From: Hypericum androsaemum
Taxonomy: Eukaryota; Streptophyta; Magnoliopsida; Malpighiales; Hypericaceae
NCBI GenBank assembly: GCA_963995505.1
Contig: OZ023181.1
Location: forward strand, 16,240,221 to 16,304,220
Direction: 5' to 3'
DNA: 64,000 nt
Notes under the pieces: generated by a model
Database searches by the model: none
What the model was told of the DNA's origin: nothing
What the model saw: only the letters and a program-made list of their open reading frames with translations
Made by a program: the position numbers and the translations under genes
In this document: positions 13,201 through 25,367 of the stretch, piece after piece
Position numbering within the stretch: position 1 is the first letter of the stretch
Layout: each line of letters starts with the position of its first letter

Positions 13201-14585
13201 ACACGACGGTGGCAAAGAGAACGACGATAATAATACAATATTAAGAAGCAATCATCTGATGTTGACGATGAGAGTAGTGTCATGAACTACAATATAGCAT
13301 TAACAATTATTGGTGCAACATGAACGATAATGACAATTAGAAATTATAGATCGGATTTATAAATTCGCTACTTGCTTTCTTCAAGAATTAGGTCGAAGTA
13401 TATTGTAATATTAATTGGGAGTTTTTGATTTAATTACATAGAAAAATCAAAAAAATCTTTTTATGTAACCAATGGTTGTGGTCAAATTTTCAAGGATATT
13501 TCCTCAAATATATCCTTTTTTGGTGTTGGCTGATGAAGATTGAAACGTGACCTTGGTTATACCTTAGATATCTTTATTATATAAATAGAAGACCAAACTA
13601 TATATCCAAACTTAATATAGGGTGTGCATCGAATTTCCAATAGACAGTTATGATAAAATTAATAACCTTACAAATAATAGGATTAATTGCTAACAAAGTA
13701 AGATAATAGAGTGAATCATATGAGATAAAGACTTAATAAATAATTTTTACAAAATATGCATAGCCTAGAATTAATAAATCGGCAAAATATTTTATACTTC
13801 TACTTGCCATTACATGATATTCTTACTCTCTTGAATAAATTAATCCCAGATGCCCCAAACGATAGTAAGGTTCCACCAACATTTTCCCCAATCATATTAT
13901 TCTTTGTCTAGATGGTTGTCGAGGGGTCCATAGAAACTTTGGAATAGAGAATTGACCACCTAAATTAAGAATAACCTCTAGGAGATGAGCTAGCTTCTCA
14001 TGTCTCCTCTAGATATGGGTTCAGAATCTAACTCATGCACAAGAGTTAATCTGATTCCTCGATTGAAATTAAACATTAATTTGATCGATCAGATCAAACT
14101 AAAGGAGATTATGATTGCGAAAGCACTGATGGGGCTCGACACAATTAAGCATTAACATACTATTAAACACAGATTCCTCCCGCAACTTTTGGCTTTTGTT
14201 CCCATTTCCTTCGTTTATTTGCTCCTTGATTAAGCTTTAGCCAGAGCTTTTACAAATTATTTATATCAGTACTCAAAGATCAAACCTTAAAAAACCAACC
14301 AAGTGCTTCCTAGCTAGGACCACAACTATTGTCGAGACAAAGTCTTTTTATATCTGCATTCGATGTTATATTAATAAAAGATAAAGTACTGGCGAACCTT
14401 GTAAAGAAAACGGCTTGTACATTTTACGATGTTCGAATTTGAAACATTGTCTCAAATGTTCTTACTATTTGGAACAATTTATGACATATAAAATATGGTA
14501 TATTAACTGTTCGAACAGCAAAAATAAAATTTAAATATTTAAATATCGACCTAACACTAAATTATGTGGAGATGCATTAAAAAAA
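10278..14585. other. AT-rich intergenic DNA; nothing recognised
   Basis: No ORF over 70 aa, no LTR pair and no RNA gene were seen over 4.3 kb. Only short ORFs at 11557-11745 and 13080-13283 occur, and neither has recognisable features. Confidence 0.4.
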
Positions 14586-14685
14586 GATAGAGCTGCCTCC
14601 ATCACCCAAAATCAAACTAAACCGATGAAATCCTAGATAGAGCTGCCTCCATCACCCAAAATCAAACTAAACCGATGAAATCCTA
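14586..14685. repeat. Perfect 50-bp tandem duplication
   Basis: The 50-bp unit beginning GATAGAGCTGCCTCC at 14586 is repeated without change from 14636. The flanks resume with GACAT at 14686. Identity of the copies points to a recent slippage or repair duplication. Confidence 0.95.
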
Positions 14686-17099
14686 GACATATACTCCAAT
14701 TTATAGGCAATATATTTTATCATAAAAAATATAATTTAAACCCAATTTAGAATTTGTGAAGAATCTAACATTAACTAATGTGAACATGGACATTTTATAT
14801 TGCGGGTCAAAATAGAGAAGATGGGTCATCGACACGTCTCAGGCAAGAGCTAGCATGTTTCACCCAGGCGATAAAACAATTACGCGAAAGCAAGGAAACA
14901 GTTAAGAGACAAATGCCAAGACAATTGTCTCGGAAATGATCATGCAAGAGGATCCTTGTGTCCCTTATTTCCCCGTAACATCAAATTATAATCCGTACAT
15001 AACCCATTTTTTAATAATCCGTATCTATCCTACACTACTATTCAATAATTGTCACAAAACCGTTTTAAGAAAAAATAATTGTGACAAAGCACAACCAAAC
15101 ATTGTAGGGCCAAGACGAAACATTAAGTCCTCTTGTTAGGACATGTCTCTTCTTGTATACCTGCATTGATACGAGCTCGTCACATGCAGGAACTACACAG
15201 CTAGCAACCTAGCTAGAACATGATCGTCTAATTGTAATTAGTTTATAACTTCAAGACTCGAAAAACATTTAACTTCCGTAATCAAGGCGAAGTCGGTTGA
15301 AAGTTCTTCTTATCGAGTTTTAATGGTGACGAGGATGAATCTTGGTACGTACACGTACACTAATCTGATGCATATAATATGGCGCTTATGTAATGGCGAT
15401 ATTGCGTTAATTTAGACATCCACTGACAGAATAATGCATATAAATATGAAATGTCGGGAAACATCAGCGACGTGGAAATAACTGCAACGTTAGTATTGCT
15501 TCGATTTAATTGGTTAAGACAGTAGGAAAGTGGGCTATTTGGATTGCAAGTTGCGAGATTTTCACACCAAGGGTTAATTATGCAATATAATATGTCACGC
15601 ATATATTTTGGTTGAAGTGACATACTTACCACAAAACTTTTTCAAAAAATATTTAAACTTTTTATGCTATTAATGTTAGTGACTTGAATTTAAAATATTT
15701 TAGTTAATCTAAGATAATTTTATTATCGATCTAAGTGGTCATTGCTTAACAGTTCACACGGCTTGAGGATGTAAAGTGTCCATGAACTTTTCACCCTCAC
15801 ATTGTTTCTGTTTCATTTGTTTATTCGTCTATTTAAAACCAAAAGGAAACCGAAAGGTTCGTAAAAAAAGAGAACTTCAAATTGACCCTAGAGCAGTTTA
15901 ATATTACAAGCAAGTGCAGGAGAGATCCTTGGTTGCCTTCTCGATCGTTGCATGTTTTAAGTCGGTGACATAAGACTGATCAGACTAGCTAATGCCTACT
16001 AATAGCCCTATCTATATTTTGTTTTCGGTGGGAATAGCCCTATATATTATATGCTATACTAAATGATTATGTTTCCGCAACCTGTCGCTTCACATTCGAT
16101 GCATTGATCAGATTTTGCATGGTGTCGTTGATTTTGAACCCTAGCTACATCAATAGTCGAGCTTATTAATGTTACACTACGCTCATGATTGCCAAATCCA
16201 TGACCATATATTTATTCATATTACACTGCTTAAATAATTCCTAAATAATTAATCTACTTATTCGGTAGCCAGTTGTCACATCGAGTAAATGGGTTACAGC
16301 TTAAAATGTTGGAGCTTTGACAGGGGGAGGGAGGCATGCCCCAGAGATATAGGGTTTATTTTTGGTAGAAAGAGATATAGGGTTTTGATTTGCAGTGGTC
16401 TTGGACATGTATATGTAATAACTAATACAATTTTTACTTTTATTATATAGCAGAAATAAATGGGTTAATTCCAAATTCATATAATAAGGTGGGATTCATG
16501 TTCTCGGAGCTGTCACTTCACTAAAAGATTGGTTTGGTTTTGAGCGGCCATTTGTAATATATCAGAGGCCAACACTAGGGGTGCGGCCATGGCTCAGCCA
16601 AATCCCTAAGATCAAGCCACCATGTCTCTTGACCCATCCCTTCTCTCTTCATAATTACTTATTATATCAAAGATATATACATATATATATATGGATGAAA
16701 TGAAACGTATACTACTCACATGCAATATTGATTTGAAGTGACAATACATAACCACATTTTTAGCTAGTGACACGTGGGTAGCATGCACTAGGTTCTCTCA
16801 TCTTTTACTTTTGAGAATTGTATTTCAAGGTAAATGAAAAATACATTACTCTAGGTTACACCTCAAAACCAAGAGCAAGTCGATGACATTCAGAGAGAGA
16901 TTGTTTGGGTTATGATTTCAATTCGAGAGCCTACGATCCTTGTTTGTGTAATTTGTTTTATTTGTTATCAATTATAATATTAACTTTTTTGTTATCTAAC
17001 TTTTTGTGGAGGAATGTAACAAGGATATAGATGTAAAAACATATCCGGTTATCTAAAAAATAATTTTTTTGTAAATAAAAAATAAAACAGCTGCCCACT
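14686..17099. other. Intergenic DNA; nothing recognised
   Basis: Only short ORFs (67 aa at 14936-15139, 90 aa at 15360-15632) with no known motif. No repeat pair or RNA gene was seen. Confidence 0.4.
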
Positions 17100-17445
17100 T
17101 GTTGAGAATATCACTTAGTGCAAAAATTGAAGGCAAATTTGTAAGTGTGAAAAATTTACGACCCATAAATTTCAAGTTTTGGGTTGAATATGGAGAGTCT
17201 AATATGGTACAACAGCGGGTTGATACCCTGCTCATTGTTGTACTTGCACGGTCCTCACTTCTCACACATTGGCAAAGTCAAAGCTCGTGTAATATTCGAC
17301 CTGATGGGATCTCGTTTGGAAGAATGTGCTAATAATCTCACATCGTTTGGTGCAAAAATGTATAACAACTTTATATGTGTGAAAAATTAACCAATACATT
17401 GGCTTATGGTTTAGAATTAGATATGGAGATTTTAATATAGAGCGA
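17100..17445 (+). mobile_element. TRIM (miniature LTR retrotransposon), plus orientation
   Basis: Two diverged direct repeats of about 105-115 bp (17100-17203 and about 17328-17442) share CAC-T-G-TGCAAAAAT, TGTGAAAAATT-A, ATATGGAGA and TTAATA or CTAATA. They flank roughly 120 bp without coding capacity. Right after the first repeat is TGGTACAACAGCGGGTTGAT, a degraded match to the tRNA-iMet primer binding site. Size, layout and sequence match the minus-strand TRIM at 9985-10277. The target duplication is no longer clear. Confidence 0.6.
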
Positions 17446-18599
17446 AGGAAGATGGTGATTTTGTTTTAAAAAAACTCTATAGCATGGTTTTCGTTTCTCA
17501 AGCAATTATGTTGCTTAATATCAGTAATATGCGACCTAATATATGTTTTCGTTTTCCCAAAGAAAAAGTACATGCAAAGACAGGAGGGAGCAAAATAAAG
17601 AAATAAAATAAAGCGAGACAGGAGCTGGCAACAAATTAATTGTCAGGAGAAGAAATCCAAAATGGCAGACGACAAAAATTTCAATCTTCGGACGACTGAC
17701 CGCTATCACCCTGATGGCTAACTATGGTTTGAAAAAGCGACATGTTCATTTTTATGGTTATGAACACTGTATGCCATGTCGGCCGTTATCTCTTCTCTGT
17801 CTACTCGAAAACGACAGCTGACTGGACAACTCGATGGATTCAGACTTCCTTTATCCTTCTTAGACTCGATCGGACTAAAACAAATTAATATTATGATCAC
17901 GTGCAAATAAATATTATTATACGTGTAAATTAATATTACTTCACATTCAAACTAATACAATTTCACATGCAAATCAACTAATACCAAATAAATATCAATC
18001 CACATGCAAATCAATATCACTCTATGTACAAACTATTATCTGCTATAAGTTATTAAATATTAAAAATATTTTTTTACAATCGAATTTAACAATCCAAAAT
18101 TTAGTCCCTACTTATAAACAAATTTTCTTTAATTTCTACTCAATCCAGTCTTTTGGACACCGTGAAGGATCTTGTGGTAAAAAATTTGTAAAAGGCAAGG
18201 TACCAGCCAAACATCTAAAATTATGATATCATTTGTAAAAGTTATGAATTATGTAAACTCATATCTTACCTATGACAATGTTCGTAACAACGTTCGGATA
18301 AATTCACTTTTTGATGAAATCTGCGAGAGAAAAAATAAATTTTGAACTGATCTTCAATTCATTAAATGATAAGCTCATTAATTAATTGATTAATTATACA
18401 TATTTATATTAGTACCGTTGTTGATTTTTTCCTTGTTTGCTCTATTTCTGGAAAGAGGTAGGTTAAAAAAGGGACCAGATTAAGTACAGAGAAGGGTCCT
18501 TCCCATCCTACGGATTAAAGAGAACATGATTCGTCCATGCCCCATAGTGGCAATCTTGTAAATTATACAATAAGCAGGGGCAATATTAGAAAACACAAT
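17446..18599. other. Intergenic DNA; nothing recognised
   Basis: AT-rich. A 62-aa minus ORF (17718-17906) has no recognisable domain. Short repeats of CACATGCAAAT-CAA-TA type occur at 17900-18040 but do not form a clean array. Confidence 0.35.
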
Positions 18600-18608
18600 T
18601 TTTAAATA

Positions 18609-19157
18609 GGAAAAATTTTACTGAACTACCCTCTAGTTTCATACTTCTTTACCTTAGTACCCTGTGGTTTGACTTTTTCTTTTTAAGTGACAGAGGTTTC
18701 GAAACGTGATATTTTTGGTGATAAATTTTTAACCAGGGTTAATTTTTCCAACTAGGCCATGCACATCAATGCCACGTCATCGCCATTTTGTATTTTTATA
18801 TCCTAAGTGGTGATGACGTGGCAAAATTACAAAATCTCAATCCATTTATTTTTCTAACCTTAATTAGAAACTCCCAACCAAAATTACAAAAAATTTGGCG
18901 ATGTGGCGATTTTATAATTTTGACCTTTGAGATTTTGTAATTTTGCCACGTCATCGTCATTTAGGATATGAAAATACGATGTGACAATGATGCGGCGCTG
19001 ATGTGTATAGCTTGGTTGGAAAAATTAACCCTGGTTAAAAATTTGTCACCAAAATGTCACTTTTTGGAACCTCTGACACCTAAAAAGAAAAAGTCAAATC
19101 ATATGATACTAAAATAAAAAAACGTGAAACAACATAATACTTTAATGAAATTTTCTC
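18609..19157. mobile_element. Mutator-type MITE with long terminal inverted repeats
   Basis: A 549-bp element with inverted arms of roughly 220-250 bp: the segment around 18670-18850 is found in reverse complement at about 18920-19090 with modest divergence. The ends read GGAAAAATTTTA and, inverted, GAGAAAATTTCA. The 9 bp outside are TTTTAAATA (18600-18608) and ATTTAAATA (19158-19166), a near-perfect 9-bp target duplication, the hallmark of Mutator-like elements. There is no transposase. The arms could form a long RNA hairpin if transcribed. Confidence 0.8.
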
Positions 19158-19274
19158 ATTTAAATATACCCAGATACAAAATAGAAAATAGACAGTTGTG
19201 GAAAAAGAAAATCACACATAAAACTCGCTTTCTACAGGAAAAACCACTTATGTCATGCAAAATACTTGATTTCT

Positions 19275-19560
19275 ATTATAAACCATTATCACTTATTGAG
19301 GTAAATCATTAGCAAATAATGTATTTATCCTTGAGGTTTTTTAAGAATGAAAGCTAGTAACATTATCACGTATTTGATTAAACTGTTATCACATATTGGA
19401 GTAAGTCGTTATCATTTAACCAGACTTACCATTATCACTTGACCAGACGTACCATTAACACTTGACCATGTATACTATTATCACTTACTCAAGCATACCA
19501 TTAATATTTGACCAGTCATACATTTATCAATTGATAAGACATACAATTATCATTTTGTAT
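19275..19560. repeat. Degenerate 23-bp minisatellite
   Basis: About 11-12 imperfect units of roughly 23 bp, best seen at 19400-19550. The recurring core is ACCATTATCACTTGACCAG. Related cores occur in the arrays at 37.6-37.8 and 56.3-56.8 kb. Confidence 0.75.
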
Positions 19561-19584
19561 GTATAAAAAAATATTTGTACTGAT

Positions 19585-19900
19585 CAAAGGAAGAAGAGAC
19601 AGAGGAAAAAAGAAGAAGAGGAGGATGAAAAAACACAGAGGAGAATAAGAAGGAAGGGGAAAAAAGGAAAAAAAGGAAGAGATGAAGTTGCAGATCCTTC
19701 ATTTAGTTTACCTCTCGTACATGAAAGTTGCACCTCCTTCATTTAGTTTTCCTCTCTTAGTTTACAAGCTCGAAAAGTATAGAGGAGAAGAAGAACGAAG
19801 AGGAGGAAGAAGGAAAAAAGAAAGAGGAGGAGTCTCAGAAGGAAACATTGAGGAAGGAGAGAGAGGGGAGGATGGAGAAAGAATAGAGAGGAAATGAATG
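19585..19900. repeat. Purine-rich (GA) tract
   Basis: The plus strand is overwhelmingly A and G over about 300 bp, interrupted only by about 90 bp around 19685-19775. The 71-aa ORF within it is a by-product of low complexity. Such tracts can adopt non-B structures, and no function is assigned. Confidence 0.7.
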
Positions 19901-19924
19901 AGAAGAAGATTAACATAAGTGTTA

Positions 19925-20620
19925 AAGGTGGTAAAACAACTGTAACTTTCTACTGGAGAGTCGGATTGATGTGATTACAAAAGTTACAGAAATATAAGAG
20001 GTAGATCTAATATTATGTATTTCTGTGTCATCTCCAAATTCGGCCTGGAAGAGCGTCAAAATCGGGTTACAAGTCTTGGCAGTTTGGGTACCAACGCTGA
20101 TGATAGTTTTTCGTGGCTTATCCGGGAAAAGAGGAGGCGATGAGCTTGAAGAGGCCCGAGCGAACATAGACTCTAGAGGCCAGGGTTGGGTAAGGTTATC
20201 ATGTATTAGGTTTTCATGTATTAGTCATGTTTTCTTGTATTAGGTCGAATTTTCCTATAATATGCCAGGACTAGGTTAGGAGTCTCTCTCTATATAAGGA
20301 GAGCTTAGGCATAGGCATGGGGGACCACTTGAAAGCATATACACAATTTACAAACCTGCGACCATTCTACACGTATCGGTTATCCCCTTCCCATCTCCCC
20401 CACTTTCTCACTTAACTTCTCGCTCTTCCGCTCATTCTTTTCTCTACTACTTACTGTATTTGTTTATGCTCTTCTCGCCCATAATTTTGTTCTCTCCTCC
20501 CCTTTCATTCAAATTACTTTTTGGATGACCACTCTGGATCCGTTCTCGAGTACGTTTCAACTTTATTACAAGTTTTTTCTCACAATATATTTTTGACATG
20601 CTTTGTAGGACTCAAGGAGG
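19925..20620 (+). repeat. LTR-like repeat, left copy
   Basis: Matches 23555-24300 in order over hundreds of bases: TTTCTACTGGAG, the CATCTCCAAATT block, GTGTATTAG-like repeats, CTCTCTATATAAGGAGAG (TATA box near 20291), GGCATAGGCATGGGGGACCAC, TACACAATTTACAAAC and a pyrimidine-rich end. Compared with the right copy it lacks the first ~55 bp. The layout (TATA box, leader, pyrimidine-rich 3' part) is that of an LTR of gypsy or copia type. Substantial divergence shows it is old. The 3' limit is uncertain. Confidence 0.6.
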
Positions 20621-20689
20621 GCACCTGATAAGAGTGGTTTGTGTGCCTAAAAAAATTATGCTCATTTTTTGAAGCAATAAATAAATTTT

Positions 20690-20820
20690 AGGGAAAAAGA
20701 GCCGTCAGGGACCCGCGAGTCTCTAAAACTAAACTTCGGGGACGTTAGGAACGATTTCAGAAATACAGGGACCCCAGAGGGAGGGACGCCAAACTACAGG
20801 GATCTGAGCATAATTTTTCC
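20690..20820. mobile_element. Short Mutator-type MITE with perfect 9-bp TSD
   Basis: 131-bp element with ends GGGAAAAA and, inverted, GGAAAAATT. It is flanked by identical 9-bp copies TAAATTTTA at 20681-20689 and 20821-20829. GC-richer than its surroundings and without coding capacity. It sits in the interior of the old LTR element and is therefore a later insertion. Confidence 0.8.
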
Positions 20821-21157
20821 TAAATTTTATTGCATAACTCTCAGAATTTACATACACCTCTAGGCCGGTTACATATGTCCTAACCTGACCATACAAAATA
20901 ATGCCCCTCCCCTAAGATAAAATTGCCCGATCATCACCCCACAAGCCTAAATCCCCCATTGCACGTAAAGATAGAGTAGAGCATCAGACATCAGACCCAT
21001 GCTGAATTCGCAACAACAAGTCATAGTAGTGAAGTTTCACCATAAGAGCTAGTCAAAATGCAACTCTAGATTGTTGAAGACAACCCTATTTCTCAACAGC
21101 TAGAGATTCCAACAAGTTGCTGCAAAAATAATGTACCCAACTTTTCTCAAGTTCAGA

Positions 21158-21809
21158 TCACATACATAGCTCATCCAACCATCTAACATGCAGTCGAAAA
21201 AATCCCCTAACAACCCCACCATCCCTATAAACCTGAGAAAGTAGTTCCAGACCTCTTACAAAATCACAACGCAACAGCAAGTGTTGAGCAGTCTCAATTT
21301 CTGACTGGCATATCACACACCCACACTCTGCTTGTAACAAGGAACAAATACGCATAAGATGGTATTCAGTCTTCACTTTCCCTTGCAGCACCGACAACAA
21401 GAAATGACTTACCTTGAAGCTGATTAAGTTAACCAGCCCTTTTCTGAGGATCCCATGCAAAGTGATAGAAAATCCATCAAACATCGACTGGTATAAGCTC
21501 TTCACCGAGAACTCGTGTGCAAAATCAAGAGAATAAATAAGCTTTTCAACTACATTATCCATTCAAGAAAAAACTTTTAACAATGTCCAGTAATTGGGCC
21601 TCCGCGTCCTTCTCCCAAACAAGAAGCTCCCTTCGCCACGATAAACACCAGCGCCACCCACAAGGACTTCTCTCACTGCAGCCCTTCACCACATACGCTT
21701 TATTAGAGGACATGCTGTACAACCGAGGAATAAAGGTCATTAGCTGAAAGTTCGCCACCCAGGGATCTTCCCATAATAGAGCATTAGCAAGGCCACCAAA
21801 TTCGGTCAA
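21158..21809 (-). pseudogene. LINE ORF2 C-terminal fragment (zinc-finger RVT domain)
   Basis: Two overlapping minus-strand frames (21809-21555 and 21562-21158) together read as the end of a plant L1-type ORF2. The upstream part has LLWEDPWV and WRRELLVWE. The downstream part has KTEYHLMRICSLLQ, then CGCVICQSEIETAQHLLLRCDF, the Cys-x2-Cys-x7-His-x4-Cys zf-RVT signature. A frameshift separates the parts. No reverse transcriptase domain and no clear poly-A tail are visible. Confidence 0.72.
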
Positions 21810-23498
21810 TAGTTGGGCTTAAATAGGAGATCCAGCATATGTACATGACTTCAAAGAAAATTTTGGTCCATTTTTAGGCCAAATTTGAAGTAATCTGTTT
21901 CACACAAAGTTGAATCTCGGTCTTTCTTCTTACTGTGAAAACTAAGAATGCCGCAATCAGAGTTCAGATCAGAAAGTTACGACCAAAATACTAAAGACTG
22001 ATCACTCTGTAAGTTGATTGCAAATTCTAGACGACTTTGGAGGTGATTCTTATTCTTTTTCTAAGCCGAATCTGAAGATACTCATTAGAAGAAAAGTGGA
22101 AGATATATTTTTCAACTTTTGTGGAAACCAAGATCCCCTTAATCGTATCTGGGACGAGAAAGTTCAACTAAAATAGCAAAGACTGACCATTTTGTAAGTT
22201 GGTTCCAAAATTTTTAATTTATCTTGTACAACCATGATCAGCTATGAAGAATTTATCGCAAGGACAAAAGCTAATTATGAGAGATGCCTTGATGAGAGAA
22301 AAGTTAATTTTGAGAGACGCCTTGTTGAACTCGAAGCTCGTGGCGCTCATTGTAGGAAAAGTTGGGATGAAGAATTTGTCGAACTCCAAGCACCAATAGA
22401 TGAGTAAAAAATAAGATATGTTAACAATTTCTAGGTTTACATCGGCAGTCGAGAAAATCTTAAATGTCTTACCAAATACAAAAGGCATCTTAGGGTCTCC
22501 GCTGGCTAAGGAGATCATAGTGCCTTCACCAACTAAGGGCATTTTAGGGCCTCTGTCGAGCAAACTGCCGCAGATGACTGAGTTTCAACTTATTCCATGC
22601 GGAGTGAGCCTCCTTCGCTTACCCAATTCTGTCCCAACTCAACAAAGGGACACTAGGATGCAAGACTGCCATCGAAATATCAATAGAAATTTTATCTCAC
22701 CCTAAGGGCATGAAGAGTACTGCGTTGCAATGCTATCAAAGTCACCAGAAGGAGGTGCGAAGAATGCTTACGCCAGCCTCAGGGGCAAGTATGTGAAATG
22801 TCGATGATTTACTCTTACCAAGACTCAAAGAAGAACGTTGGAGTGCAAAATTCTAGAATAAAAATAAAAGCTTAGAGACTTTCAACAACAGTTATATGGT
22901 CATTTCAATGAAGGACAAATTGTTCCTACTCAGTTAGGAAAGCCTAAGATAGGTCATCTCGAGAATGTCGTGGATAAACCGGTATCTAAAGATGAAAAAC
23001 TATTACTGTGGGACCTTATCGTCGTTCGAGATGAAAGAAGGGCATTCACCGAGTTTAGATGACATACAAAGATGACTAAGCAAGGAATTTCCAATGCTGG
23101 GAGCCCATCGTCTAAATTGGTGTTGTATGATCATTGTATGAAAGAGCAACTGTTGAGATTTCAACAAGCTTGTTCGAAGATCCAAGAGGGATGGAGTCAC
23201 TAAGGCAATATGGTCGGAACTTGTTTAAGACGAATGAAGATGGAGTTATAAAGATATATATGGACAAGCATCTACTTGACCAATTGGCTTCGATGATTGT
23301 GGATCCTATGGTTGAATAAGGTGATAATTCATGCACCAACAACGACTATATCTCGAGCAGTTTGATGATAAATTTTCTATACACTGCGGTGTTGACTTAG
23401 CCGGTTGTATGTGAAGTGGAGTTAATTTTCTGCATGTTTAAGGATGGATACACGTCATCGCTTTTCCTAGCGTCAAAATATTGACGTGTGGGGTGCAT
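21810..23498. other. Interior of the old LTR-like element; no known domain
   Basis: Short ORFs only. A 57-codon plus-strand ORF at about 22233-22407 is charged and probably helical (repeated NYERCLDERK / NFERRLVELE pattern), which could be a gag remnant. Others at 22418-22705 and 23134-23319 are unrecognised. There are no pol motifs. Confidence 0.35.
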
Positions 23499-24300
23499 TG
23501 TTGGAGTGAAAAATTAATTCGTGATTTTGTGCTGACCTTGTCTCGGTAAAACATCTGTTACTTTCTACTGGAGTATTGGATTGGTGCGATTCCAAAAGTT
23601 ACAGAAAGATAAGACATAGATCTACAATTATGTATCAATGTCATCTCCAAATTTGCTTGTAAAAGTGTCAAAATCGGGTTAGAAGTCTCGGCAGTTTGGG
23701 TACCAGAGCGGATGACAATTTTCGTGGCTTATCCGGGCTAAGAGGAGTTGTTCAGCTTGAAGAGGCCTGAGCGAACACGTACTCTAGAGGCCAGAGATTG
23801 GTTAGGTTTTATGTATCACGTTTTCCTATATTAGGCTTTCGTGTATTAGATTTTCCTATGTTAGATTTCTCTATATTAGTCCAAGATTTCTTGTATTAGG
23901 TCAGGTTTTATTTTATTTTATGCCGGGACTAGGTTATGAGCCTCTCTCTATATAAGGAGAGTTTGGGCATAGGCATGGGGGACCACACAACAGCCCATGG
24001 AATCATATACACAATTTACAAACATACGACCATGCTACTTGCATCGGCTATCCCTTTCTCATCTTCCCAACTTTCTTAATAAATTTCTTGCTATTCTACC
24101 CATTATTTTCTCTCCTACCTACTTTAATCTGTTTTTCTCTTATCGCCCACATATTTGTTCGCTCTTTCCCTTTCGTCCGAATCGCTATTGGGACGACAAC
24201 TTCGGACTTGTTCTGAAGTTCTCTTCGACGTTCTCTTCGACGTTCTCACACGTTTTCTCCTATAAATATAAGTCCAAGATACTATTGAATTACATACATG
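23499..24300 (+). repeat. LTR-like repeat, right copy
   Basis: Begins TGTTGGAGTG, preceded by a G-rich GTGTGGGGTGCAT that could serve as polypurine tract, and carries the TATA motif CTCTATATAAGGAGAG near 23944. It aligns in order with 19925-20620. The 3' end is not defined because no clear CA terminus or target duplication was found. A small CTTCGACGTT direct repeat lies at about 24222-24250. Confidence 0.6.
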
Positions 24301-25358
24301 AATTTCTAGCTATTAAATCTTTGACACATTTTTTTTAAGCCGATAGACGACCCAAATCTTGTTGTGGACCATCCAGACCACACTATAGTGGACCATCCGG
24401 ACCACACTCATTAAAAAAGGATGGGAGCGTACATAGTGCATACTGTTACTCGTCAACTCGTCATTTGAGAAAATTTTTTTATCTTGACATTTAAAATTGA
24501 GCACTGAACACTGTCATATTCGATTAAAAAATGACACTTTCATTTCTATTTTTTTCTGGTAAGATTTAATTTATAAGGTGGATGTATGAGATACCCCATA
24601 CCCAAATGCCAACCAAGTTTCTTCGGAAAAAGGAAAAAGAAGAAGATGGGGATCAAGTACAGAGACAAACAGGGCATAGGTTGTCCCTTGTTGGACAGAG
24701 ACGAAAGACGACAACAACTTGTATGGGTGATCGTCGACCATGGGAAGAATGGGGTTCGGGTCCCGGATATATACATTTCCTTTATAATATGACAACATCG
24801 CCAGATAAATTAGGAGGATCAGATTCGTCATATTTATAAAAAAATGAACAGAAAGATAGATTTTTTTTATGTTCGGATTTACTGATTTGATTTATCCAGA
24901 TTTGAGTTGAGTAGAATATTTGAAAGATAATAAATTCTTTCAATAACTATTTAACATTATCGCCCTCCCAAAGACTCGAATCAAGACTTATTTAAACTAG
25001 AACAATAGTGATTTTTTAAATTTGTTACTGCGTATTTTGTCTATAAATTTACTTTTCGAAAAAATTAACAACAACGAGATTATTTTATGGAATAAATTAA
25101 TATATAATGGATCCATCAAAGTTAATTTTTTTCAAATCATTATATTGTAATGTTTGAAACCTGGAGTTTCTTTAATTCGATAATTTTGTGTTGTTAAACT
25201 AGTTGTTGTACCCCTAAAAAAAAAACTAGTTGTTGTAAGCGTGGGCCTCTACTGTTTGGAGCCTTTTAACGAAAATAATCCCACGTGTCTTTGTGATGAA
25301 GATGAGTGTCTGGGGATTGCATTTGGCGGTTGAGAAATAAGGATCGTGTTGGGCCATA
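24301..25358. other. Intergenic DNA; no gene seen
   Basis: Holds a 24-bp tandem duplication (GTGGACCATCC-GACCACACT at 24364-24411). Overlapping ORFs of 63-86 aa on both strands (24313-24839) have no recognisable domain. The rest is AT-rich. Confidence 0.4.
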
Positions 25359-25367
25359 TTAAAGTTT

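Noticed and set aside
13965..14040. Possible tRNA or SINE fragment (GGTTCAGAATC)
   Set aside because: It has a B-box-like motif only; no cloverleaf can be drawn and there is no poly-A or poly-T tail.
19585..19900. 71-aa Glu/Arg-rich ORF in the purine tract
   Set aside because: Low-complexity GA sequence gives Glu/Arg/Gly/Lys strings in any frame; there is no gene evidence.
22233..22407. Charged 57-codon ORF as a possible novel gag or regulatory peptide
   Set aside because: It is too short and isolated, inside a decayed LTR element, and has no zinc knuckle or capsid motif.
24546..24839. Overlapping 76-86-aa ORFs on both strands
   Set aside because: They are mutual shadows with no recognisable domain, no splice context and no promoter signal.
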